Positions 25,019 through 32,509 of a stretch of 64,000 bases of DNA are shown here, in pieces. The position numbers and the translations under genes were made by a program. The DNA lies in the NCBI GenBank assembly GCA_035308365.1, contig DATGGU010000076.1:62001-126000 (forward strand), written 5' to 3'. Positions within the stretch are counted from its first letter, which is position 1, and each line of letters starts with the position of its first letter. This DNA comes from PALSA-505 sp035308365. Lineage in GTDB: Bacteria > Actinomycetota > Actinomycetes > Streptosporangiales > Streptosporangiaceae. The notes under the pieces were generated by a model. That model was given only the letters and a program-made list of their open reading frames with translations, searched no databases and had not been told where the DNA came from.

Positions 25019-25864
25019 CTAGTGCGCGGCGGCGCCGGGGTGGTGGCCGGCGCGTGCGGCCATCCTTGACCTGATGTCCAGGTAGGCGATGATCACGATG
25101 GCCAGATATCCGAGGTAGGTCAGCAGTTGCAGCGGCGTGGGGGCGTCGCTGTAGCCGAAGAAGCTGTGCAGGACGTCGCCGAACGCACTGCTCTGCGAGA
25201 TCAGGCTGCCCGAGTGCCACATGGGCGAGTTGAGCACCGGCAGCCAGCCAAGCTGCTGCAGGTTTTCCACGGTGTCGGCCAGCAGGCCCGCGGCGAAGAC
25301 CATCAGCAGCACGCCGATGACCGTGAAGAACCTGGACAGGTTCAGCTTGTGGCCCAGCCGGTAGATCACGAACGCGATGCACAGCGAGCCGGCCAGCCCG
25401 ATCGCCGCTCCGCCCAGCGCGCCCGCGGTGGAGGTGGAGAAGATGATCGCCAGGGTGAAGACGGCGGTCTCCAGCCCCTCCCGGCCGACCGCCTGGAAGG
25501 CCAGCAGGCCCAGCCCCCACCGCGCCCGGCCATCGAGCGCCGCGTCGGTCCTGGCCCGCAACTGCTTCGACAGCGACCTGGCGTGCTTGCGCATCCAGAA
25601 CGTCATGTAGGTCAGCACGCCGGCGGCGAGCATGTAGGTGGCCGTCTCGAAGATCGTCTGAACCCGCGAGCCGTCGTAGCTGCGGATGGTCTCATAGGCC
25701 ACGGCCCCGCCGGCGGTCGCCAGGACCAGCGCGGCGCCCACGCCGAGGAACACGTCGCGGAAATGCTCCCTCCGCCCGATGCGGTTCAGGTAGGCGCACA
25801 AGATCGCGACGATCATGCTCGCCTCGACGCCCTCACGCAGGAAGATGACCAGCGTGGCCAGCAT
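25019..25864 (-). CDS. efeU: FTR1-family high-affinity iron permease
   Basis: A 281-residue membrane protein with seven helices and the two iron-translocation motifs of the FTR1/EfeU family, REGVEA near residue 10 and REGLET near residue 129. It imports ferric iron after extracytoplasmic ferrous oxidation. The usual partners EfeO and EfeB are not in the window, so it may work with proteins encoded elsewhere. GGAGGT precedes ATG 25864, and a near-perfect iron box lies about 45-65 bp upstream. Confidence 0.9.
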   Translation of the reverse strand: MLATLVIFLREGVEASMIVAILCAYLNRIGRREHFRDVFLGVGAALVLATAGGAVAYETIRSYDGSRVQTIFETATYMLAAGVLTYMTFWMRKHARSLSKQLRARTDAALDGRARWGLGLLAFQAVGREGLETAVFTLAIIFSTSTAGALGGAAIGLAGSLCIAFVIYRLGHKLNLSRFFTVIGVLLMVFAAGLLADTVENLQQLGWLPVLNSPMWHSGSLISQSSAFGDVLHSFFGYSDAPTPLQLLTYLGYLAIVIIAYLDIRSRMAARAGHHPGAAAH

Positions 25865-25909
25865 TCGAAGAAACCTCCAGGTGAGTGCGCCGCCGGGCCG
25901 GGTTCAGAG

Positions 25910-25928
25910 ATAGGTTAGGCTAACCTTA
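25910..25928 (-). promoter_or_regulatory. DtxR/IdeR iron box
   Basis: TAGGTTAGGCTAACCTTA (within 25910-25928) matches the 19-bp DtxR/IdeR consensus TTAGGTTAGGCTAACCTAA at nearly every position and is palindromic. It overlaps the likely promoter of the FTR1 permease gene, predicting repression when iron is plentiful. Confidence 0.9.
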
Positions 25929-25977
25929 CTTGGCCACGCCCCGCAAGGCTGTGTGCCGATATTTGACGAAGAACACA

Positions 25978-26073
25978 TTCGCGGCCGGTTCGGCCCGGCG
26001 GCTTGCCGGCCGAGGTGAATGCCGCTTCGCGGCCGGTTCGGCCTGGCGCCTTCCCGGCCGGGGGGAATGCCGC
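25978..26073. repeat. 48-bp tandem repeat
   Basis: Two adjacent 48-bp units (25978-26025 and 26026-26073), both starting TTCGCGGCCGGTTCGGCC and ending GAATGCCGC, agree at 43 of 48 positions. They lie between the iron box and the stop of the AlkZ-like gene. Each contains GGCCGG-type inverted pieces that could form hairpins, so they may act in 3'-end formation. Confidence 0.65.
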
Positions 26074-26082
26074 CGTATCCGG

Positions 26083-27213
26083 TCAGGCCGCTGGGACGAA
26101 CCTGATGTCGTGCTCCGCGCCGGGTGCCGCGAAGGTGAGCATATGCCCGGCTTCCTCGGTGATCTCGTCCCTGATGCTGGAAGGGAGCCTTCCGGACGGT
26201 CCCAGGGTCAGCGTCACCGCCGCGCTGGATCTGGTGATGCGCCACGTGGCCGCGAGGAACCCATTGACCAGCACGCAACCGGGGAACACGCCATTACGGG
26301 TGAACATCAGCTGACGGGCCTCTTCACTCATCACCCGTGACCGGTCCGCGTGGGACAGGACCAGGTTGTCGAACTCGGCGACCAGGCGGACCGGAGCCGG
26401 GGTTTCCGGGTCGGGACGAGGCGCTTCGGGCAGGTCGAGCAGCTCGGTCCCGTCCTCGCCACGGAACTTCCGCAGCCGGCCGGCGAGCCGGTCGGTGACC
26501 TCCCGCAGCCTGGTCAGCCCCGACCAGGTCTGGATGTCCCGCACGCTCGCCGGGCCGAACGCGCCCAGATACCGTTCGGCCAGCCCCTCAAGCGAGGCGT
26601 CCCGGCTGACCGGCCGGCCCAGCCAGGATTCGGCCGAGGTATGCCTGGCCAGCCCGGACGCTCCCCAGACGGCTCGCGGTGGCACCTGGACCAGCGGCAC
26701 CAGCGCCCGCACGCCCTGGGCCAGTGCGTCCGGCGAGTGGTCCGGCCATCGCGGCGCCAGCAGGGCGCCGAGCTCGCTGAACGTCCTTGGCCCTGACTCC
26801 ACCAGCTCCCGCCCGGCCGCCGCAAGCTCCCGCTTGTCCACCCCGGCGAGCTGCCTGCCGTAGGTCGTCGTCAGCGCCCGGTCCAGGACCGGCTGGACCA
26901 GCGGCCGAAGCAGCAGGCAGTCGCGGGCGGACACCAGGTGGATGGTGCCGCGCATGAGCGCGATGCGGACCACCCGGCGGCTGGTGAGCAGCCCGGCCAG
27001 GTCCTCCGGCCGGAACCCGGCCAGCCGGGACCACAGGCCGTAGTACGGCGGGAACGGCGCCTGGGCCTGCAACCCGCCGAGGTGCTCCACGGTCTCGATC
27101 ACCGTGGCGGCGCGGCCGTCGCTCTCGCTGGGCATGGCCGCCCGGCGCAGCAGCAACTGCCGGTCGAGCAGGGCCCGGTTGAGCGCCTGCCTGCTGAGCA
27201 CCTCGGCTGACAT
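26083..27213 (-). CDS. AlkZ-like winged-helix (HTH_42) DNA-glycosylase family protein
   Basis: A 376-residue protein of the HTH_42/AlkZ family, made of winged-helix repeats. The motif GLQAQAP near residue 47 matches the catalytic QxQ motif of AlkZ, which unhooks DNA interstrand crosslinks, and IALMRGTIHLVSARD and the C-terminal VLVNGFLAATW are family features. Many members are uncharacterised genomic copies outside antibiotic clusters; a role in alkylation repair is inferred. GAGAGGAGA lies just before ATG 27213, better than the upstream start at 27237. Confidence 0.8.
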   Translation of the reverse strand: MSAEVLSRQALNRALLDRQLLLRRAAMPSESDGRAATVIETVEHLGGLQAQAPFPPYYGLWSRLAGFRPEDLAGLLTSRRVVRIALMRGTIHLVSARDCLLLRPLVQPVLDRALTTTYGRQLAGVDKRELAAAGRELVESGPRTFSELGALLAPRWPDHSPDALAQGVRALVPLVQVPPRAVWGASGLARHTSAESWLGRPVSRDASLEGLAERYLGAFGPASVRDIQTWSGLTRLREVTDRLAGRLRKFRGEDGTELLDLPEAPRPDPETPAPVRLVAEFDNLVLSHADRSRVMSEEARQLMFTRNGVFPGCVLVNGFLAATWRITRSSAAVTLTLGPSGRLPSSIRDEITEEAGHMLTFAAPGAEHDIRFVPAA

Positions 27214-27375
27214 CGGTCTCCTCTCTGACGCCGTCACAGCAGGTTAAGCTCACCGGGGACGGCGGCGCTGCCTGGCCGCCATCGCGGCCCTGCGCCGGCC
27301 TGGCAGCCGTACTCCGCTCCGGCCCGGCCTGCCGTCACCGCCTCGGCCAGGCGCGATAATAACTAGCGGCGCCTG

Positions 27376-27797
27376 GTGAGAGGCGCCTGCCCTCGCCGGG
27401 TGACGATCGCCTATGACATCGCGGGCGACATCGCCGGGGCGGTCCAGCTGAACGTCGGCTCCTGGCTCGGTCCCGAGGCGTCGCCGCGAGTTCGCGAGCA
27501 GGTGCGGGAAATGCAGCAGCACGCCTTCGACGTGCAGCTAGCCGGCGGCGAGGTTGAGGAGATCGAGACCGAGACCGACCTGTCCGCCGTCCGCGCCCCC
27601 TGCCTGGCCATCTCCGGAGGGCACGACTTCCCCGACTTCCGGCAGATCGCGGCCGCCGTGCCCGGCCTGTCGCCCGTCACATCGAACTCCCCTGGGCGGG
27701 CCACCTGCCCAGCCTGGAGCGCCCTGCCGAGGTCACCCCGCTGCTGCTCAGCTTCCTGGCCGAGCAGATCAGCGCGGCAGGCCCCGCCGGATCATGA
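27376..27797 (+). pseudogene. Frameshifted C-terminal remnant of an alpha/beta-hydrolase
   Basis: One frame encodes AYDIAGDIAGAVQLNVGSWL, then VREQVREMQQHAFDVQ and PCLAISGGHDFPDFRQIAAAVPG, typical of the lid and the late Asp-bearing strand of an alpha/beta-hydrolase. Near 27663-27675 the homology jumps frame and continues as ARHIELPWAGHLPSLERPAE to the TGA at 27795, which includes the family's catalytic-His strand (WAGHLP). The N-terminal half with the nucleophile elbow is missing. It is a dead gene. Confidence 0.8.
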
Positions 27798-27954
27798 ACT
27801 CGACTGCTTTGTTCATGTTGGTCGGGATGACAGTTTTGCCGGGATGGGCTGCGGGCCATACACGCAGCAACTCATCCACGAAACCTTGTCCTACATCTGT
27901 CACACCGGTGAAATCGACTTCCACAGTGTCAAAATCTAACCTACACTGTAGATT
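27769..27954 (-). pseudogene. Remnant of a DUF4325 (STAS-like) gene
   Basis: On the minus strand a short frame reads VEVDFTGVTDVGQGFVDELL, then KTVIPTNMNKAVEFMIRRGL, ending at 27769. This matches the C-terminal part of DUF4325 STAS-like proteins (the SVGQGFxDEL and NMNxxVxxMIxR motifs). An in-frame stop at 27955-27957 cuts off the N-terminal half, leaving about 60 codons. It overlaps the hydrolase remnant on the other strand and is probably not functional, though GTG 27924 could start a 51-residue peptide. Confidence 0.65.
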
Positions 27955-28067
27955 TTAACCACGAACTTGCAGTGCAGGTGTAGATTCGGCTGCCGCTGTG
28001 GGTGCTGCCGCTGTGGGTGGAGCCATGCCAAGTCGGGGGTAACCCGGCGCCTTCGTCTGAGCCGCGG
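27955..28067. other. Intergenic remainder of a decayed region
   Basis: No gene is seen. Together with the two gene remnants this completes about 850 bp without an intact gene. The boundary carries the inverted repeat AAAATCTA/TAGATTTT (27931-27938, 27949-27956) and the small palindrome CTACACTGTAG, locally AT-rich compared with its surroundings, followed by a duplicated GCTGCCGCTGTGGGTG-like stretch. Confidence 0.4.
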
Positions 28068-28700
28068 CTACTCGAACGAGGGCTTGCGGTCCCTGGTGCG
28101 TTTCAGTTCGAAGAAGCCATCCGCCTCGGTGACCAGGACCAGGCCGTCCCACAGCCGTCCGGCGGCCTCGCCCCTGGGCGCCGGGGTGATCACCGGGCCG
28201 AACAGCGACTTGCCACGGATCCGGATGACCGGGGTGCCCACGTCGAGGCCGACGTCGTCGAACGCCTCATGGTGGGATGCCTTGATGGCATCGTCGAACT
28301 CGGTGCTCGTGGCGGCCTCGGCCAGCGACCCGGGCAGGCCCACCTCGGCCAGGGCCTCGGGCAGCGTCGCGGGATCCTCCCGGCGGCCCTGGTTGTGGAA
28401 CCGGGTGCCGATGGCCGTGTAGAGCGGGCCGAGGATGTCCGGGCCCTTCTGCGCGGCGGCCGCGGCGCAGATCCGGATCGGTCCCCAGGCCCGGGCCATC
28501 CGCTCGGCATAGCCCTCGGGCAGGTCCTTGCCCTCGTGCTGGACGAGGTTCAGGTAGGCCAGGGACATGATCCGCCATTCGGTCCGCACCGGGCGCACCT
28601 GCTCCACCTCCAGCATCCAGCGGGAGGTGATCCACGCCCACGGGCAGACCGGATCGAACCAGAACTGTGCATTCTCGCGAGTCTGTGCGGAATCGGTCAC
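28068..28700 (-). CDS. Mycothiol-dependent nitroreductase (Rv2466c family)
   Basis: A 210-residue DsbA-like thioredoxin-fold protein. The active site FWFDPVCPWAWITSRWMLEV near residue 15, RMARAWGPIRI, the TRFHNQG stretch and the end FFELKRTR match M. tuberculosis Rv2466c along the whole length. That enzyme uses mycothiol to reduce nitro compounds and other electrophiles. GTG 28700 is the best start although its ribosome-binding site is weak. It is divergent from the small hypothetical gene at 28783. Confidence 0.9.
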   Translation of the reverse strand: MTDSAQTRENAQFWFDPVCPWAWITSRWMLEVEQVRPVRTEWRIMSLAYLNLVQHEGKDLPEGYAERMARAWGPIRICAAAAAQKGPDILGPLYTAIGTRFHNQGRREDPATLPEALAEVGLPGSLAEAATSTEFDDAIKASHHEAFDDVGLDVGTPVIRIRGKSLFGPVITPAPRGEAAGRLWDGLVLVTEADGFFELKRTRDRKPSFE

Positions 28701-28769
28701 GCCCGCGGCAACCTTCGCCGGGACACCGGTATTCCGCCCGCCGGGGTACCAATTTCCGGAAAAGACACG

Positions 28770-28775
28770 TACTAT
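28770..28775 (+). promoter_or_regulatory. -10 box, leaderless hypothetical gene
   Basis: TACTAT lies 7 nt before ATG 28783 with no ribosome-binding site between them, so transcription probably starts at the start codon. It sits in the 82-bp gap shared with the divergent nitroreductase gene. Confidence 0.45.
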
Positions 28776-28782
28776 CTCGACT

Positions 28783-29214
28783 ATGGCGGAATGGTGGTCG
28801 ATCGAGGTCCTGCATGGGGACTTCCCGGCCTTCCGGTGGCAGCAGGAACACGATTCGGAGCTGATCGAGGCCGCGCTGACCAATGGCGCACGCGACGGCA
28901 AATGGCACGCGGACCAGTGGGGCGTGGCGTTCGAGGTGCTCTTCGACACCGAGGATCAGTGGCTGGCGTTCCGGGCTCTGCCGTCCGTCCGCGCCGCCCT
29001 GGACGCGGTCCCCGACCCGGTCAACGGCCTGCTGATCTACCGTGGCCGGGGCGGCGGGTCCAGCGTCCGGCAGCCGCGCCGGCCGAGACCTTCCCCGGCG
29101 GCCGGCGCCATGGCGCTGCCCGAGCCGGCGCCGGCCTGCGCCTTCGATGTCACCGGGACCAGCCCGCCCGGCCTGGAAAACGCCGGCATGAAGGCCAATG
29201 CCGTCCCCGTTTAA
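28783..29214 (+). CDS. Hypothetical protein
   Basis: A 143-residue protein. The first 90 residues (AEWWSIEVLHGDFPAFRWQQ, WGVAFEVLFDTEDQWLAFRA, PVNGLLIYRGRGGGS) look like a compact alpha/beta domain, while the tail is Pro/Ala-rich and probably disordered. No catalytic motif is recognised. The divergent nitroreductase gene shares its promoter region. The leaderless-type -10 box fixes ATG 28783 as the start. Function unknown. Confidence 0.65.
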   Translation: MAEWWSIEVLHGDFPAFRWQQEHDSELIEAALTNGARDGKWHADQWGVAFEVLFDTEDQWLAFRALPSVRAALDAVPDPVNGLLIYRGRGGGSSVRQPRRPRPSPAAGAMALPEPAPACAFDVTGTSPPGLENAGMKANAVPV

Positions 29215-29312
29215 CCACCTGTTTCGTGACTTAATCCCTACCTGGTGTAATTCCGGATCCGTGGCATTATGTGAAGGCTGGGCCGCACGAGGATCCGTGG
29301 AAGGAGCCGGGA

Positions 29313-30968
29313 ATGCGCAGTCGCTGGCAGGCACATCGGGCTTCCGGGTTAATGCTCTTGATCGCCGGCACGGCGCTGGCCGTGCAAGGCTTGGCCGCGA
29401 TTCCGTCCGCCGTCGCGGCCAGCGCCGGGGTAGCTCCCCGGGCGATCGGCGAACTCGACTGCAACGGGCTCAGCTCGATCCAGCGGCCGGCCAAGCCGAC
29501 GATGCAATGCGTCGATCCGCGCGGCTCGCACTGGGGCCGGTTCTACGACAACGGGCACTACATCGGCCACGATGAGCCCTCGATCCGGTTCGTGTCGAAC
29601 CGGCCAGGCTCGGGCGGCAACGTCAGCTTCACCGAACGGCTGCCGGTGGACCCGGTCCTGCTGCCGACCGTCCGGCACCCCGGGCACGATGTGACGCACT
29701 GGTTCGAGTTGACGGTCGCGCCCTGGTTCTCCATCGACGTCTGCGACCCGCACTCCACCCCGCTGCTGCCGTGTGCGCCCAACTCGGACGGGAACGCCCC
29801 GCACGGCAAGTACCCGGGGGGCGGAGCTGCCTTTGTCGAGCTGCAGTTCTACCCGCCGGGGTTCGCGCCGTTCGCCGACAACATCAGCTGCGACGACACG
29901 CACTGGTGCTCGGCGCTGACGATCGACAGCCTGGAGTGTGTGGGAACCGGTATCAAGGTGGGCCCGTGCAACAACAGGTGCACCGAGCCGGTCAACGCGG
30001 CCTTCATCCAGACCAACGGGGTTCCCACCGGCCCGCCGAGCCCGCAGCTCAGCGACCTGGCATCCCTGACGCCCAACAAGCACACGCTGCGGATGCACCC
30101 AGGCGACAAGATCTCTGTGCACATGTTCGACGCCAAGATTCCCGGCGGCCACGCCTTGGAGGTCACCGAGACCGACCACACGGACGGGCAGACCGGCTTC
30201 ATGATCGCCTCGGCGCACAACGGCTTCATGAACACCAACCCGTTCAACTGCAGGGGCACGCCGTTCAACTTCCAGCCCGAGTACTCCTCCGCGAAGGCGC
30301 AGGATCTGCTGCCCTGGGGGTTCGGCCCATACATGATCAACGACCAGTTCGAGATCGGCCACTTCGAGGCCTGCACCTCGATCACCAAGCCGGGCACCAT
30401 CACGATCGGCAGCTTCAAAGACGTCTTCTTCAACAGGTGCCATGGCCCCTACGAGACCGGCAAGGACACCGGGAAGGCCTTCGAGCCGGGGGACGCGCCC
30501 TGCTACCACGCCGGGGACACCCACGGCGGCGTGGCCGCACCCAACCAGGTGACCGGCTGTGATGTCGCCTTCCGCGCGATCGGTGACCTGGAATACGACG
30601 GCTCGCCCTACTGGCCGGACTGGCCGGGGTCGCTGACCGCCGGCCCGTTCCCCACGCCGTTCCTGCAACTGCAGCCAACGACTGGCGGTCATGGGTACCC
30701 GCAGATCCAGTTCGTCACCGATGCCAGCGCCACCGAGTTCAACACCGCCTGCAACCCGCTCACCGGCTCAGGCTGCGTGCTCCCGCCCAAGGGCCCAGGT
30801 CACTTCTATCCCTTCTGGACCCAGGCGATGGTCGGCGGCTCGTGCGTGTGGGAGTTCGGGAACATGCACAACGGCAACACCTTCGGCGGCGACAAGCAGT
30901 ATGGCAAGGTCACTCCCGCCACCCTTGGCGCCTTTGCCGGCCCGGTCCGGCCCAATCCCGGCTGCTGA
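29313..30968 (+). CDS. Large secreted Cys-rich protein of unknown function
   Basis: A 551-residue protein starting at ATG 29313 with AAGGAG 6 nt upstream. A signal peptide (SGLMLLIAGTALAVQGLAAI, cleavage near AVAAS) is followed by a mature domain rich in Cys, Pro, Gly and aromatic residues, with scattered His/Asp pairs (HYIGHDEPSIRF, HDVTHWFELTVAPWF, GHALEVTETDHTDGQTGF). Many Cys pairs suggest disulfides outside the cell. It looks like a beta-rich extracellular protein found in soil bacteria. No hydrolase motif is evident and the substrate is unknown. It converges on an ECF sigma gene. Confidence 0.75.
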   Translation: MRSRWQAHRASGLMLLIAGTALAVQGLAAIPSAVAASAGVAPRAIGELDCNGLSSIQRPAKPTMQCVDPRGSHWGRFYDNGHYIGHDEPSIRFVSNRPGSGGNVSFTERLPVDPVLLPTVRHPGHDVTHWFELTVAPWFSIDVCDPHSTPLLPCAPNSDGNAPHGKYPGGGAAFVELQFYPPGFAPFADNISCDDTHWCSALTIDSLECVGTGIKVGPCNNRCTEPVNAAFIQTNGVPTGPPSPQLSDLASLTPNKHTLRMHPGDKISVHMFDAKIPGGHALEVTETDHTDGQTGFMIASAHNGFMNTNPFNCRGTPFNFQPEYSSAKAQDLLPWGFGPYMINDQFEIGHFEACTSITKPGTITIGSFKDVFFNRCHGPYETGKDTGKAFEPGDAPCYHAGDTHGGVAAPNQVTGCDVAFRAIGDLEYDGSPYWPDWPGSLTAGPFPTPFLQLQPTTGGHGYPQIQFVTDASATEFNTACNPLTGSGCVLPPKGPGHFYPFWTQAMVGGSCVWEFGNMHNGNTFGGDKQYGKVTPATLGAFAGPVRPNPGC

Positions 30969-31032
30969 AAATTTACGGTGCTGGCCTCCCGATAACACTG
31001 GCCTCCGGCCTGCGGCGTACGCCGGGGCCGGA

Positions 31033-31617
31033 CTACAGCCCGCCTAGTTCCTGGCGAAGCCGCTGCAGGCACCGGGCCCTGGTCGGGCCGATGCTGCCGA
31101 CCGGCAGGCCGAGCGCGGCCGCAACGTCGGCGTAGCTGGGCGGGGGCGTGGCCATCAGCACCCTGAGCAGTTCGCTGCACCGCTGCGGCAGCCGCCCGAA
31201 CGCCTGCCGCACGGCCGCTGCCCGCTGCGCGTCCTCTCGCTCGGCCTCGGCCCGCAGCACCTCACCCTCGGTCGGGTCGTCGCCGGCCGCGTTGCCGTCG
31301 AACCAGGTCATGTCCTCGGTCGGCACCGTTCTGGCGGTCATCCTGAGACTGTGCAGGCATTCGCGCCTGGTGGCGGTGGCCAGCCAGGCGCCGACCCGCT
31401 CCGGGTTGTTGATCTTGCCGATATGCTCGGCCAGGCGCAGCCAGGCCGTCTGGGACACGTCCGCCGCGTCGGCCCGGCTCAGCCGGTAGGCGCGGGTGAT
31501 CGACCAGACCAGCCCGCTGAACCGCCGGACGAGTTCGTGCCAGGCGGCCGGATCGCCACCGGCGGCCGCCGTCACCAGCCAGCCCGGGTCAGCGTCTTCC
31601 ACTGCCGTGTCCCTCAC
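31033..31617 (-). CDS. ECF-type RNA polymerase sigma factor
   Basis: A 194-residue two-domain sigma factor. Region 2 includes ELVRRFSGLVWSITRAYRLS and DVSQTAWLRLAEHI; region 4 includes FGRLPQRCSELLRVLMATPP and the helix-turn-helix YADVAAALGLPVGSIGPTRARCL. No fused extension and no neighbouring anti-sigma gene are visible. GTG 31617 is preferred because the frame upstream lacks coding character. Its upstream region carries three copies of a GAAACCC-containing motif, which may be its target or that of another regulator. Confidence 0.85.
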   Translation of the reverse strand: MRDTAVEDADPGWLVTAAAGGDPAAWHELVRRFSGLVWSITRAYRLSRADAADVSQTAWLRLAEHIGKINNPERVGAWLATATRRECLHSLRMTARTVPTEDMTWFDGNAAGDDPTEGEVLRAEAEREDAQRAAAVRQAFGRLPQRCSELLRVLMATPPPSYADVAAALGLPVGSIGPTRARCLQRLRQELGGL

Positions 31618-31640
31618 GGTACGTAAACGAATCCCAGGAA

Positions 31641-31777
31641 AGAAACCCGTTCCATTGCCTGCGAACACTGTGTCCTATCAGACGCTCGGTCCGTCACGAA
31701 ACCCACTTCCGGTTGCCGCGGTGTCACCCGCACCCTGCCTCACTGGAGTTGCAGTTCGTCAAGAAACCCACTCCGGT
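31641..31777. repeat. Three GAAACCC-containing direct repeats
   Basis: Similar motifs lie at 31642-31653 (GAAACCCGTTCC), 31698-31710 (GAAACCCACTTCC) and 31763-31774 (GAAACCCACTCC), spaced 56 and 65 bp apart in the same orientation, between an ECF sigma gene and the divergent PH-domain gene. The last two also share a preceding GTCA. They are candidate operators or sigma -35 elements. Confidence 0.5.
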
Positions 31778-31855
31778 GCTGTGGCTGCCACCTTCACGGG
31801 CACTCGGGCCGGCCCCAATCACCTGCCTTCGCTGGCCGGTCTTGAAGAACCTCAC

Positions 31856-31861
31856 TAGGAT
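31856..31861 (+). promoter_or_regulatory. -10 box, leaderless PH-domain gene
   Basis: TAGGAT lies exactly 6 nt before GTG 31868, with no ribosome-binding site, so the transcript probably begins at the start codon. Confidence 0.45.
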
Positions 31862-31867
31862 GCCGGC

Positions 31868-32509
31868 GTGGCTCACCCATCGCCAGCCTCCAGCCCGACC
31901 CCAAAGTATGGTGCCCTACGTTACAGCGCCCCTGGTGAGGGGGCTCCTGACTCCACCGCGCCGGTGCTCATCCGGGTGTCACGAGCCTGGTGGTACCAGG
32001 TCTGGTTTCTCACCGCCTGCGCCGTCTCGGTGCTGGCCGGATTGCTGTCGAGGATCGGCCGCGCCGGTCACCCGATGGCCGCCCAGCTTGCGATCGTGGT
32101 CGCGATCATCCTGGTTATCGGCGGCGTCGCCGCGCTGAAGGGACGGCGGGCCGGCATCGAGGTCAGGCAGGACGGGATCACCGTCCGCCGGGCCTGGGGA
32201 CCGAACCGGCGGGTCCGCTGGGACGAGGTGCGCGGGCAGGTCAAGGTCCGCCGGGCCATCGGCAACACGGTCTCCGGGCCGAACTACTGGCTGACCTTCA
32301 TCGCGCTGCTGCTGGATAATGGCCACAAGGTGAAGACTCTCGGCCTCGCGACCAGGCAGCACAGCCTGCTCCGGACCCGGCAGCGGGTCCGGCTCGAACT
32401 CACCGACGCCCAGGAGCAGCTCTCCGGGCTCGGCATCCAGTTCGTCTACCAGCGGTACAACCCGCCGCTCGCGCGCCTGCTCAAACGTCACGGCGACGGC
32501 CTGGCATGA
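31868..32509 (+). CDS. Membrane protein with a PH-like domain
   Basis: A 213-residue protein: a 35-residue Pro/Ser-rich N-terminus, two membrane helices (WFLTACAVSVLAGLLSRI, then AQLAIVVAIILVIGGVAAL), and a cytoplasmic bacterial PH-like domain (GIEVRQDGITVRRAWGPNRR, VRWDEVRGQVKVRR). Such proteins are common in actinobacteria, with no defined role. Its stop overlaps the next start by 4 bp (ATGA), so the two are translationally coupled. Confidence 0.75.
   Translation: MAHPSPASSPTPKYGALRYSAPGEGAPDSTAPVLIRVSRAWWYQVWFLTACAVSVLAGLLSRIGRAGHPMAAQLAIVVAIILVIGGVAALKGRRAGIEVRQDGITVRRAWGPNRRVRWDEVRGQVKVRRAIGNTVSGPNYWLTFIALLLDNGHKVKTLGLATRQHSLLRTRQRVRLELTDAQEQLSGLGIQFVYQRYNPPLARLLKRHGDGLA

Noticed and set aside
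27931..27956. AAAATCTA/TAGATTTT inverted repeat as a transposon end
   Set aside because: Only 8 bp with no transposase, no target duplication and no second copy; more likely chance or an old promoter.
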